Both the position numbers and the translations under genes were made by a program. Positions 1-6,384 of a stretch of 11,034 nt of DNA are shown one piece after another (positions within the stretch are counted from its first letter, which is position 1; each line of letters opens with the position of its first letter). Source of the DNA: Spartobacteria bacterium. Its GTDB lineage: Bacteria; Verrucomicrobiota; Verrucomicrobiia; Chthoniobacterales; Chthoniobacteraceae. The stretch is taken from contig JANXZI010000050.1 in assembly GCA_025355595.1 (NCBI GenBank), positions 1-11,034 on the forward strand, read 5' to 3'. Under the pieces are notes generated by a model, which saw only the letters and a list, made by a program, of their open reading frames with translations, was not told the origin of the DNA and made no database searches.

Positions 1-1070
1 ATGAGGAAGCTGCACGGGTATTTGAAGAGGCGCGTCTTCAGATCAAGGTCGCGCAGACTGCGGCCCTTTGAGTCGCGCATGGCGCGCGCCTCGAAGTCGC
101 GCACGAAATCAGGATTGCCCTCGATTTTTTGAGCGAGCGGAAATTCCTCCGTGAAGAGCAGGTAGCGCAGGAACGCATCCACCTGCGAGCGGATGTAGCG
201 CACGTGCCCGTACGTGGCGAGCATCTGCCGCGCCTCGATGTTCAGCCGCGCGACGTAGTTGTGCATGTGGACCTGATGCTCCAGCACCATGAGCGCGACG
301 ATGTCGCTACCGCTGCCGTGGTATTTCGTCGTGTCAAAGTACGGCGAGAGGTCGGTGATGTTGCCTTTGAAAAGCGGCTCCTCCTTGAAGCGTTCGAGAT
401 CCTTTTCGCCGATCAGGTTTCCGCGGTGAGGCTGCGATCCGTGCCGGCCCGTGACGTAGAAGCCGCCCCAGCGATCCTTCAGGGGCGTGCATTGCGTGAT
501 GTCACGGATTTCCTCCAGCGTGATCATTTCGCCGGTCGCGTCGGTGGGCACGCTGCGCACGAAATGGCCGGGCACCCCGAGCGTGCGCTGCCCGCCGTGG
601 CACGAGAGGCAGTCGTTACTGCGGGTGAACTTCGGCTTCCGCACTTGCTCCTGCTCGAGGAAATAGAACGTGCCGCCGAGCAGCGGGTCCACGGATGAGA
701 TCTCCATGACGGGCGCGCCGGGGATGTAGCCGATGTACACGTCATCGCTGAAAAAGACGGAGCGCGGATTTTCCGGCGAGATGAGACGGCGCTGGAGCGA
801 GGTCTTCGACATCACGAGCACCTGCGAGGATTTTTTCCCGCCGAACGCTTCGAGCACCGCAGGGAGGTAGCCGAATTTTTCGTCCCACTTCAGTTTCAGT
901 TCACCGCTGAGGATCTTTTGCTGAACGACGGAGACGGGATCATGCGGCTGGCTCGCAGAATAGTTGAGCGGCTCGTGATCGTATTCGAGCGGATGGTCCG
1001 CGCCCTGGAAATCCTCAGCGCGGGCGGTGGTGAGCAAAAATGGGAGCAGGAACAGAAAAGCGCGTTTCAT
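1..1070 (-). CDS. Secreted monohaem c-type cytochrome-like protein, C-terminus beyond window
   Basis: The reading frame starts at the ATG at 1068-1070 and stays open to the window edge, giving about 356 residues without a stop. The N-terminus MKRAFLFLLPFLLTTARA is a typical Sec signal peptide, probably cleaved after A18, so the protein should be periplasmic or outside the cell. One haem-c motif CLSCH is visible (C154, C157, H158), within the context NDCLSCHGG. Several later histidines and methionines could supply a distal haem ligand. I see no second CxxCH and no recognisable catalytic domain. The family resembles long, uncharacterised single-haem proteins that I associate with Planctomycetota and Verrucomicrobiota; that is recollection, not a search. 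The PLP-enzyme gene lies 49 bp upstream on the same strand, so the two may be cotranscribed. No Shine-Dalgarno sequence precedes the start. The substrate or redox partner is unknown. Confidence 0.8.
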   Translation of the reverse strand, partial: MKRAFLFLLPFLLTTARAEDFQGADHPLEYDHEPLNYSASQPHDPVSVVQQKILSGELKLKWDEKFGYLPAVLEAFGGKKSSQVLVMSKTSLQRRLISPENPRSVFFSDDVYIGYIPGAPVMEISSVDPLLGGTFYFLEQEQVRKPKFTRSNDCLSCHGGQRTLGVPGHFVRSVPTDATGEMITLEEIRDITQCTPLKDRWGGFYVTGRHGSQPHRGNLIGEKDLERFKEEPLFKGNITDLSPYFDTTKYHGSGSDIVALMVLEHQVHMHNYVARLNIEARQMLATYGHVRYIRSQVDAFLRYLLFTEEFPLAQKIEGNPDFVRDFEARAMRDSKGRSLRDLDLKTRLFKYPCSFL

Positions 1071-1119
1071 GGTTTTGCAAAATACTGGCAAGACGCCGCG
1101 TCGCATCCATTGATCTTGG

Positions 1120-2328
1120 TCAAGCGTGCGCTGATTTTGCCGCCGCGACGAGTGCGTCGGCGAGGCGCTCGTATTCGTCGGGCGAATTGTAGGCGTGCGC
1201 GGAGATGCGGAACCAGCGTCGCGCTGGAGCGCCCCAGCGGACGATCGGGACCTCGATGCGGTGCTGATCGAGCAGCATGGATTGCAGCGGATCGAAACGT
1301 GCGATGACGGCGCGCGATTCGCCTGCATTTTTTTCCTGCAATGCGTGGGGCAGGGGAAGCGTGGCCATCGAGCCGAGCATCGTGTCCGGGCACGGCGACT
1401 CGAGGCCGAGGCGTTCGCAGAGTCGTCGGCGCGCGGTGAGTGCGAGACAGTGATTGTGTCGCATGAGCGCGGGCCAGCCGCCGGGGGGGAGGCTTTCGCA
1501 AAATCGGATCGCCGCGGGAACTGTCAGCCATGCGGTGACGTCGAGCGTGCCTTGCCAGTCGAACTCGTCGTGGAACGGGGAGCGGCCCGCACGCGGCGTA
1601 TTGTAGCCATGGCTGATCACTGCGGGATGCACGCCCTGCTGCCGGTCGCGGCGCACAAAAATGAAGCCTGCACCGCGCGGGGCGCAGACCCACTTGTGCA
1701 GGTTGCCCGTGTAATACGACGGTTGCATCGCGCGCAGATCGAGCGGGAGCATTCCCGGTGCGTGCGCGCCGTCCACGAAGACGGCGATGCCGCGTGGTTC
1801 AAGTTCGCGGATGATGGATTCGACGGGGAGCACGAGCGCTGTCGGGCTGGTGACGTGATCCACGAGCACGAGCCGCGTGCGTGGCGTGACGGCGGCGAGG
1901 ATGGTAGCGAGCGCCTGCTCCGGCCCGGCGATGGGAAACGGAATACGCGCCGTGATCACTTTTGCATCCGAGCGCAGCGCGCACTCGGCGAGGATGTTGT
2001 TGCACGCGTTGTAGCCGTGATCGGTGGTGACGAGTTCGTCGCCCGGTTGGAGTTCGAACGAACGCAGGACAGAGTTCACGGCGGTCGTGGCATTTGGCAC
2101 GAACGCAAGTTCCTCCGCATCCGCGCCGACGAAGCGCGCGAGTTCCGCGCGCGCCGCGTCGAGGCTTGCCTCGACCTCGCGCCAGAGGAAGCGGACGGGG
2201 TTGCGTTCCATCTCCGCGCGCAGGCGCGACTGCTCCTCGACTACCACGCGGGGACATGCGCCGAACGAGCCGTGGTTGAGAAATGCGAGGCCGTCTTCAA
2301 GAAGCCAGCGCGACCGGAGAGGGTTCAT
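1120..2328 (-). CDS. Class-V-fold PLP-dependent enzyme, isopenicillin-N-epimerase-like
   Basis: This 402-residue cytoplasmic protein has the layout of fold-type I, aminotransferase class V enzymes. The N-terminal FLNHGSFGACP (residues 16-26) is typical of the isopenicillin-N epimerase-like branch. NATTAVN (79-85) fits the phosphate-binding region. VDGAH carries the aspartate that contacts the PLP ring nitrogen (D186) and a nearby histidine (H189). NLHKW carries the lysine expected to form the Schiff base (K212). The C-terminal RISAHAYNSPDEYERL matches the usual end of the family. The chosen start is the ATG at 2326-2328; a TTG two codons upstream is possible. Neither has a Shine-Dalgarno sequence. 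Branch members include epimerases, C-S lyases of the EgtE type and desulfurase-like enzymes, so the reaction cannot be fixed from sequence. No neighbouring biosynthetic gene gives a substrate. PLP-enzyme assignment is secure, the precise activity is not. Confidence 0.88.
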   Translation of the reverse strand: MNPLRSRWLLEDGLAFLNHGSFGACPRVVVEEQSRLRAEMERNPVRFLWREVEASLDAARAELARFVGADAEELAFVPNATTAVNSVLRSFELQPGDELVTTDHGYNACNNILAECALRSDAKVITARIPFPIAGPEQALATILAAVTPRTRLVLVDHVTSPTALVLPVESIIRELEPRGIAVFVDGAHAPGMLPLDLRAMQPSYYTGNLHKWVCAPRGAGFIFVRRDRQQGVHPAVISHGYNTPRAGRSPFHDEFDWQGTLDVTAWLTVPAAIRFCESLPPGGWPALMRHNHCLALTARRRLCERLGLESPCPDTMLGSMATLPLPHALQEKNAGESRAVIARFDPLQSMLLDQHRIEVPIVRWGAPARRWFRISAHAYNSPDEYERLADALVAAAKSAHA

Positions 2329-2338
2329 CTTCAAAAAC

Positions 2339-2397
2339 GTAGCGTAGGTCTCCAGACCTGCGCACCACTTTGGCGCAGCTCTTGAGAGCTACGCTAC
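2339..2397. repeat. 59-bp cloverleaf-shaped palindromic repeat
   Basis: A perfect 9-bp outer stem, GTAGCGTAG (2339-2347) with CTACGCTAC (2389-2397), encloses three consecutive hairpins with no unpaired base between them. Hairpin 1 is GTCT-CC-AGAC (2348-2357). Hairpin 2 has stem CTGCGC (2358-2363) with GCGCAG (2373-2378) and a 9-nt loop. Hairpin 3 is CTCT-TG-AGAG (2379-2388). The element would fold as a four-way junction in either strand. It encodes nothing and lies between the DUF1080 operon end and the start of the PLP-enzyme gene. The form suggests a dispersed, REP-like or MITE-like element; only one copy is in this window, so dispersal is inferred. Confidence 0.8.
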
Positions 2398-2400
2398 ACG

Positions 2401-2421
2401 AAAAAAGCGCGAGCTGTGCGC
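2401..2421 (-). terminator. Candidate intrinsic terminator of the DUF1080 pair
   Basis: On the minus strand a short GC-only stem, GCGC (2418-2421) with GCGC (2407-2410) and a 7-nt loop, is followed at once by six T residues (2406-2401). It lies 31 bp beyond the stop of the second DUF1080 gene. The stem is only 4 bp, so the terminator would be weak. The palindromic repeat begins 3 bp further on and could reinforce the stop. Confidence 0.42.
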
Positions 2422-2452
2422 CCGCGATCTTCGTGATTTTTCCAAGCGGAGG

Positions 2453-3103
2453 TCAGAGTTTCTTGATGAAGATATTCCGGAACTCGACCGGATCGTTGTG
2501 GCCGGCGAAGCCGAAGGAGCCGCTCGTCCGCGTCGCGCCGGGGTGCTTGCTCTTTGCCATCACGGTTTCCATATCCACTTTGCTCAGGTCGCAGTCGAGG
2601 ATGACGGTGCCATTCAGGACGACCTTGATCGTCGAACCCCTCACGGTGACTTCCTGGACATTCCACTCGCCGATCGGCTTCTGGAAGCCGCGCTTGGCGG
2701 CCACCATTCCGTAGGCCGAGCCGTGCGCCTGCCGCGGATCGATCTTGCCCTTCACCTTTTCGTAATTGTCGTCGAGCACCTGGATCTCGCACATGCCTTC
2801 ATACGCGGTGTTGCCCTTGCCGGGGTAGCGGATCGCGAGGCCGTTGTTGCCGCCCGCGGGAACCTTGAACTCCAGCTTCACGACGAAGTCAGCGTATTCC
2901 TCTTTCGTGAAAATGGTGCCGCCCTTCCCCGGCTTGCAGACGATGGCTCCGTCCTTGACATCATAGTTGTCCACGGGGCCGTCCCAGCCGGTGAAGTCCT
3001 TGCCATTGAAGACGGAGACGAAGCCATCGTTGTCGGCGGCGGTGAGTGCAAAGGCGGTCAGCGAAGCGACCAACCCGAGGATGAGGTTGCGGATGATTTT
3101 CAT
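2453..3103 (-). CDS. Secreted DUF1080 (3-keto-disaccharide hydrolase-type) protein
   Basis: This protein of 216 residues begins with a signal peptide, about residues 1-22 (hydrophobic core LILGLVASLTAFAL), so it is exported. The mature part is one DUF1080 domain, a concanavalin/LamG-like beta-sandwich. It opens with FNGKDFTGW (32-40), has the central pair GGNNGLAIR (84-92) and CEIQVLD (105-111), and ends in FRNIFIKKL (208-216), the usual last strand of the family. Some DUF1080 members hydrolyse 3-keto-glycosides made by flavin oxidoreductases; others have no known activity. It lies 48 bp behind a longer DUF1080 gene on the same strand, so they are probably one transcript. Only a C/T-rich, non-Shine-Dalgarno leader precedes the ATG. 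Family assignment is strong, substrate unknown. Confidence 0.9.
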   Translation of the reverse strand: MKIIRNLILGLVASLTAFALTAADNDGFVSVFNGKDFTGWDGPVDNYDVKDGAIVCKPGKGGTIFTKEEYADFVVKLEFKVPAGGNNGLAIRYPGKGNTAYEGMCEIQVLDDNYEKVKGKIDPRQAHGSAYGMVAAKRGFQKPIGEWNVQEVTVRGSTIKVVLNGTVILDCDLSKVDMETVMAKSKHPGATRTSGSFGFAGHNDPVEFRNIFIKKL

Positions 3104-3151
3104 AGGAAGAGGGGAGTGATGAAGTGTGTGTGGCGAAGTGCCAGTCGCGGA

Positions 3152-3907
3152 TTACGGAAGTTCCTTGATGAAGATGTTCTTCCAGCGGATTTCGCTGCCG
3201 TGCGTCTGGAGCTGGATGGGGCCTTTGGCGGCAATCGGCGCGCGCTTGTCGGCAGGCGTCTTCTTGTCGAAATAATTTTCGAGCACGGCGTTGTCCACGA
3301 CGAGCTTCTCATTCAGCCACACGGTCACGCGGTCGCCTTTCATCACGATGCGGAAGTGGTTCCACTCCCCGAGAGGCTTGTCGGCGAGCACGAGCGGATC
3401 CTTGCCGGCTGAGCCCTTGTCGTTGTTCCAGAGTCCGCCGGAGCCCTTGGGTTTTCCGAGGTTCACTGCGCCTGCGTCGGTCTCCGTGAAATCCCAGATC
3501 TGCACTTGCGGCACTCCGCGCAGGTAGATGCCACTGTCGCCCTTTGGCAGCATCTTGTAATCAACGAGCAGTTCGAAATTGCCGTAGTCCTTGCCGGTCG
3601 TCAGGTAGAGACCCTTGCCGTCGTTCACGAGTTCGCCGCCTTCCACTTTCCAATGCGCGTTGATGTGGTCGGTGCTCGCCTTGCCTTTCGCATCGGTGCC
3701 GCCCTCGACGGAGTGCTTCTTGTATTCGGCCTGCGCCGCCGGTGGCAGCGCGAGCAGATCCTTCGGATCGCGCGTGCCCCAGCCGTACCAAGCGGAGACT
3801 TGCTTGCCATCGAAGAGCGCTGTGAAGCCCGCGGGCGGCTCATTGTCCGCGCCGAAGGCGAAGCCGGTGAGCGCAAGCAGGAGGAATGGGAGGGTTGTTT
3901 TTTTCAT
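3152..3907 (-). CDS. Secreted DUF1080 protein, larger paralogue with insertion
   Basis: A 251-residue protein with signal peptide MKKTTLPFLLLALTGFAFG (1-19). The DUF1080 domain starts at LFDGKQVSAW (31-40) and includes GDSGIYLRG (123-131), VQIWD (135-139) and the final strand IRWKNIFIKEL (240-250). It is longer than its neighbour mainly through about 40 residues after the first motif (about 43-85, Lys/Asp/Ala-rich), a pattern seen in many DUF1080 proteins of this size. It is the first gene of the pair, so the promoter should lie in the spacer beyond 3907. The two paralogues are quite divergent, so they probably act on different sugars or steps rather than being a recent duplication. Extracytoplasmic glycoside or 3-keto-sugar processing is inferred from the family. 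Confidence 0.9.
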   Translation of the reverse strand: MKKTTLPFLLLALTGFAFGADNEPPAGFTALFDGKQVSAWYGWGTRDPKDLLALPPAAQAEYKKHSVEGGTDAKGKASTDHINAHWKVEGGELVNDGKGLYLTTGKDYGNFELLVDYKMLPKGDSGIYLRGVPQVQIWDFTETDAGAVNLGKPKGSGGLWNNDKGSAGKDPLVLADKPLGEWNHFRIVMKGDRVTVWLNEKLVVDNAVLENYFDKKTPADKRAPIAAKGPIQLQTHGSEIRWKNIFIKELP

Positions 3908-4049
3908 AGGGTGTTTTGGGAAAATGGGGTGCCTTGCGACAATTCGCGCACGCCGCGAACACTAGGGTTTTTCAGCCCCGAACGGTGCTGTGATCGTGTG
4001 CCTTCCTCCCACTCCGGCTCCAGCACTCCGGATCGCTCCAGCGTCTTGC
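3908..4049. other. Leader/promoter region of DUF1080 pair; no gene seen
   Basis: No convincing coding sequence. Two structures are visible. A 6-bp inverted repeat TTCGCG (3943-3948) with CGCGAA (3954-3959) sits about 35-50 bp before the first DUF1080 start, where an operator or leader hairpin could be. An imperfect direct repeat covers 4010-4041: a 14-bp copy (4010-4023) followed by an 18-bp copy (4024-4041) that differs by a 4-bp insertion. I cannot pick out a credible -35/-10 pair. Confidence 0.4.
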
Positions 4050-4270
4050 GCGGCACCCACGGGTTCGTAATGATGATCAAAAGGAAAAGTGCGCGAGACC
4101 GCGAAATAGATACGCGCCGATGATCCCGAGCTTCAGCGCGCGCTGTGCTTCGGGAGGTGTTAAGCGAGCGCTGCAATGGCCAACGCGTTGTCCACGGACA
4201 GCAGGCCTTCGATGACGATCAGCGAGACAATGATCGGCAGGACAGCGATGATTTCACTGAGTGTGGGCAT
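4050..4270 (-). pseudogene. Remnant of a TerC-family membrane protein gene (N-terminus only)
   Basis: From the ATG at 4268-4270 the minus strand reads 36 residues and stops at TAA (4160-4162). The segment includes IVIEGLLSVDNALAIAALA, the first transmembrane region of TerC-type proteins with its conserved E and D-N. The homology continues past the stop in a second frame (4163 to 4077): PPEAQRALKLGIIGAYLFRG, which is the TerC loop and next helix. A third frame then gives LIIITNPWV before similarity ends near 4050. This implies a stop, at least two frameshifts and loss of the C-terminal three quarters, since TerC proteins normally exceed 200 residues. TerC/Alx-type proteins are integral membrane proteins linked to metal (Mn) export. 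A 36-residue micropeptide is possible but less likely. Confidence 0.75.
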
Positions 4271-4504
4271 GGAGTTCTGGAGGTTTGAAAATGGAACTTG
4301 CCGATCGTCTCACCAAGCTCTGCTGTTAAAATTTGGCTTCGCGACCGTGTTGAACATTCTCGCTCGTGCAGCCCTGTCGGTTGCCGCCGCAAAAATCTTC
4401 TGAATGGCTCCGTTTGCTGCGCCGCACCCCGGCTATAAAGCTCAAAAAATTGATCTGGTCTGGAACTTCTCTGAGCTATCTCGCTTACGGAAAGCAAAAG
4501 GGCA
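4271..4504. other. Gene-free spacer upstream of the TerC remnant
   Basis: I see no credible gene, RNA or repeat in these 234 bp. They are less GC-rich than the neighbouring genes in parts (for example near 4431-4455). They lie where the promoter and leader of the lost TerC gene would have been, so they are probably decayed regulatory DNA. Confidence 0.35.
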
Positions 4505-4612
4505 TGTGGTACAGCCGTCCCGGCTGTTGGCTCAGCGAGTATCTTGCCCTCTTTTCTTCCAGACGGAGGGCAGGATGCCCGCTGGCCTCGCAGGCAAGAT
4601 GCCTGTGCCACA
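4505..4612. repeat. 108-bp hairpin-rich palindromic repeat
   Basis: The ends TGTGGTACAG (4505-4514) and CTGTGCCACA (4603-4612) are inverted repeats with one G-T wobble. Inside are ACAGCCG-TCC-CGGCTGT (4511-4527), TGCCCTC (4545-4551) with GAGGGCA (4566-4572), GGGCA-GGA-TGCCC (4568-4580) and AGGCA-AGA-TGCCT (4592-4604). Some stems share bases, so alternative folds compete. The minus strand is open across it (fragments such as QASCLRGQRASCPPSG), but the hairpin architecture explains the sequence better than a protein does. I recall similar sequence scattered in Verrucomicrobiota genomes, not verified here. Confidence 0.75.
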
Positions 4613-4614
4613 GC

Positions 4615-4648
4615 AAAAGGGCGGGCCCGCTTTCGCAGGTCCGCCCTT
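4615..4648 (-). terminator. Intrinsic terminator of rpoA-rplQ
   Basis: On the minus strand AAGGGCGG (from 4648 to 4641) pairs with CCGCCCTT (4624 to 4617). The stem continues internally with mismatches to a GAAA loop (4634-4631), and a T run ends at 4615. It lies 24 bp past the rplQ stop codon. Stem strength, position and T tract all fit a Rho-independent terminator. The hairpin-rich repeat starts 2 bp beyond. Confidence 0.85.
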
Positions 4649-4672
4649 GGGTGAGTTGTGTGAGACTTCGGC

Positions 4673-5200
4673 TTAGGCTTCCGCTTCGCCTTCGGTCTTC
4701 TTTTTCTTCGCGGCGCGCTTGGGCTTCGCTTCACCTTCGGCTTTTGCTTCAGGTGCGGCTTCGGCGGCGGCTTCAGCCTTCGCGGACTTCGCGGCCTTGC
4801 CCTTTGCGGCGGTCGGCTTGGCTTCGGGGACGATCACGGCGGGCTTGTCCACCCACTCGATGATCGCCATTTCGGCGGCGTCGCTGCGGCGCATGCCGAG
4901 CTTCACGATGCGCGTGTAGCCGCCCTTGCGTTCGGCATTCAGCGGTCCGATCTCGGTGAAGAGCTTGCGGACGGCGATTTCGTTGTGGCGCAGGTCGGCG
5001 AGGGCCATGCGGCGCGCGTGCAGCGTGCCGGTCTTGGCCTTGGTGACGAGCTTCTCGACGAACGGCCGCACAGCCTTCGCCTTTGCGACGGTTGTCTTGA
5101 TTTGCCCGTGATCGATCAGACTGACGGCCAAGTTCGAGAGCAGCGCATTGCGGTGTCCCTGCGTGCGGCCGAGTTTGACGGTTTTTCTTTGGTGACGCAT
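4673..5200 (-). CDS. rplQ: 50S ribosomal protein L17 (bL17) with long C-terminal tail
   Basis: Residues 1 to about 120 are a complete bL17: MRHQRKTVKLGRTQGHRNAL at the start, the family signature IKTTVAKAKAVRPFVEKL (34-51) and GGYTRIVKLG (93-102). bL17 binds 23S rRNA in the large subunit near the exit-tunnel side. About 55 further residues (120-175) form a low-complexity Ala/Lys/Glu tail ending in KRAAKKKKTEGEAEA. This exceeds the usual 115-130 residues and is probably disordered and RNA- or ribosome-associated. The gene follows rpoA by 42 bp and ends at an intrinsic terminator, so it is the last gene of that transcript. Only a weak GGA lies upstream of the ATG. Confidence 0.97.
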   Translation of the reverse strand: MRHQRKTVKLGRTQGHRNALLSNLAVSLIDHGQIKTTVAKAKAVRPFVEKLVTKAKTGTLHARRMALADLRHNEIAVRKLFTEIGPLNAERKGGYTRIVKLGMRRSDAAEMAIIEWVDKPAVIVPEAKPTAAKGKAAKSAKAEAAAEAAPEAKAEGEAKPKRAAKKKKTEGEAEA

Positions 5201-5223
5201 TTCAGTGTGTTCCGGTTTTCAGT

Positions 5224-5261
5224 TTAGCCTTCGATGGCGGGATTAGCCTTCCGTCGCGGGA
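5224..5261. repeat. 19-bp imperfect tandem duplication at the rpoA 3' end
   Basis: Positions 5224-5242 and 5243-5261 are adjacent 19-bp copies matching at 16 of 19 bases. The 5243-5261 copy is the last codons and stop of rpoA (PATEG-stop on the minus strand). The spacer copy reads PAIEG-stop in a shifted frame. It looks like a slippage duplication of the gene end. Confidence 0.7.
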
Positions 5262-6265
5262 CGCACTTCGGCAGTGGTGATGTCCACGAGGCCGGCCTCG
5301 AATTTCATGCCGAGTGACAGGCTGAGGCCGGTGAGCTTTTCCTTGATTTCGTTGAGCGACTTCTTGCCGAAGTTTCGATACTTCAGCATCTCCTGCTCGG
5401 ACTTCTGCGCGAGCTGGCCGACGGTGGTGATGTTCGCATTGTTCAGGCAGTTTGCCGCGCGGACGGAGAGTTCGATCTCGTTCACGGACATGTTCAGAAG
5501 CTTCTTCATCTTCTGGTTTTCCTGGTTCTGCGCGGGCGCGGTTTCGTCGAATGCCACAAGCGCCTCGTCGTAATTGTAGAAGGGCTCGATGTGCTTGCGC
5601 AGAATCGAGCTGGCCTCGATGAGCGCCTGCTTCGGATCAATGCGTCCGTCCGTCCAGACTTCGACGAGGAGCTTGTCGTAGTCGGTGCGCTGGCCGACGC
5701 GCGTGTTTTCCACAGCGTACTTCACGCGGGTGACGGGCGAAAAGATCGAGTCAATCGGGATCACGCCGATGGGCATGTCCGCGAACTTGTTCTCGTCGCC
5801 GGTGGCGAAGCCGCGGCCGACGCGGACGGTGAGTTCGGCCTCGAACTTCGTCTTCTTGTCGAGCGTGCAGATGATCTGCTTGCGGTTCACGACTTCGACG
5901 CCGGTGACTTCCTGGATGTCGCCGGCGGTTACGTTGCCTTCCTTGTTCACGTTGATGGAAAGCGTGCGTGGCTCGTGGTCGGCGCACTTGAATTTCACCT
6001 GCTTGAGATTGAGGATGATGTCGGTCACGTCCTCGACGACGCCGGGGAGCGTCTGGAATTCGTGGTTCGCGCCAGCGATCTTTACGTTCGTGATCGCGCC
6101 GCCTTCGACGGAGCTGAGGAGCACGCGGCGGAGCGCGTTACCGATGGTGACGCCGTAACCGGCCTCAAAGGGCTCGGCCACAAATTTGGCGTAGTTTGCG
6201 GTGGCGGATGCCTCGTCCATGACGGGCAATTTTGGCAATTCGAAGCGGCCTAGACGTACTGACAT
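5243..6265 (-). CDS. rpoA: RNA polymerase alpha subunit
   Basis: A full-length 340-residue alpha subunit. The N-terminal dimerisation/assembly domain spans about 22-232 and contains YGVTIGNALRRVLLSSVEGG (37-56), with the paired arginines R46-R47 used in core assembly. A Gln/Asn-rich linker (about 240-255) leads to the C-terminal domain (256-320). That domain keeps the DNA-binding residues of the E. coli protein: R269, N272 and C273 in VRAANCL, and G300, K301, K302 and S303 in FGKKSLNEIK. It should therefore bind UP elements. The gene precedes rplQ as in most bacteria, but the next upstream gene is the divergent tig rather than rpsD, rpsK or rpsM. The ATG is preceded by a heptamer array instead of a Shine-Dalgarno sequence. 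Confidence 0.98.
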   Translation of the reverse strand: MSVRLGRFELPKLPVMDEASATANYAKFVAEPFEAGYGVTIGNALRRVLLSSVEGGAITNVKIAGANHEFQTLPGVVEDVTDIILNLKQVKFKCADHEPRTLSINVNKEGNVTAGDIQEVTGVEVVNRKQIICTLDKKTKFEAELTVRVGRGFATGDENKFADMPIGVIPIDSIFSPVTRVKYAVENTRVGQRTDYDKLLVEVWTDGRIDPKQALIEASSILRKHIEPFYNYDEALVAFDETAPAQNQENQKMKKLLNMSVNEIELSVRAANCLNNANITTVGQLAQKSEQEMLKYRNFGKKSLNEIKEKLTGLSLSLGMKFEAGLVDITTAEVRPATEG

Positions 6266-6269
6266 ATGG

Positions 6270-6300
6270 TTTTGAATTTTGAATTTTGAATTTTGAATTT
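6270..6300. repeat. Perfect heptamer array TTTTGAA x4 before rpoA
   Basis: Four exact copies of TTTTGAA (6270-6276, 6277-6283, 6284-6290, 6291-6297) plus three more bases. The array ends 4 bp from the rpoA start codon, so on the transcript the leader is A-rich and unstructured (repeating TTCAAAA on the coding strand). It occupies the place of the ribosome binding site. Confidence 0.95.
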
Positions 6301-6331
6301 AGGAATGGGTCGTCGCGTGGGGACGCGGAGC

Positions 6332-6366
6332 CATTCAGCATTCAACACTCATCATTCAGCATTTTT
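6332..6366. repeat. Degenerate heptamer array CATTCAG/CATTCAA
   Basis: Four consecutive 7-bp units, CATTCAG, CATTCAA, CACTCAT and CATTCAG (6332-6359), then a partial unit CATTTTT (6360-6366). The period equals that of the rpoA-proximal array, but the unit sequence differs. Both lie in the rpoA upstream spacer. Confidence 0.85.
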
Positions 6367-6384
6367 CTTGTGTCGCTGGGTTAC

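Noticed and set aside
129..698. A 189-codon plus-strand open frame
   Set aside because: It is opposite the monohaem protein, whose frame has a signal peptide, a CLSCH motif and uninterrupted coding over 1070 bp.
2339..2397. tRNA gene, because of the cloverleaf fold
   Set aside because: The length is only 59 bp. The arms lack the T-loop, D-loop and anticodon-arm consensus, and there is no unpaired acceptor end.
4271..4440. A possible yybP-ykoY (Mn-sensing) riboswitch before the TerC remnant
   Set aside because: Such riboswitches often precede TerC/Alx genes, so I looked for the conserved GGGGAGTAGC-type loop and its partner helix. Neither is present on the minus strand.
4219..4734. A 171-codon minus-strand open frame
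   Set aside because: It overlaps the rplQ tail, the terminator, the hairpin repeat and the TerC remnant in another frame. Its composition reflects the repeats and no protein family is visible.
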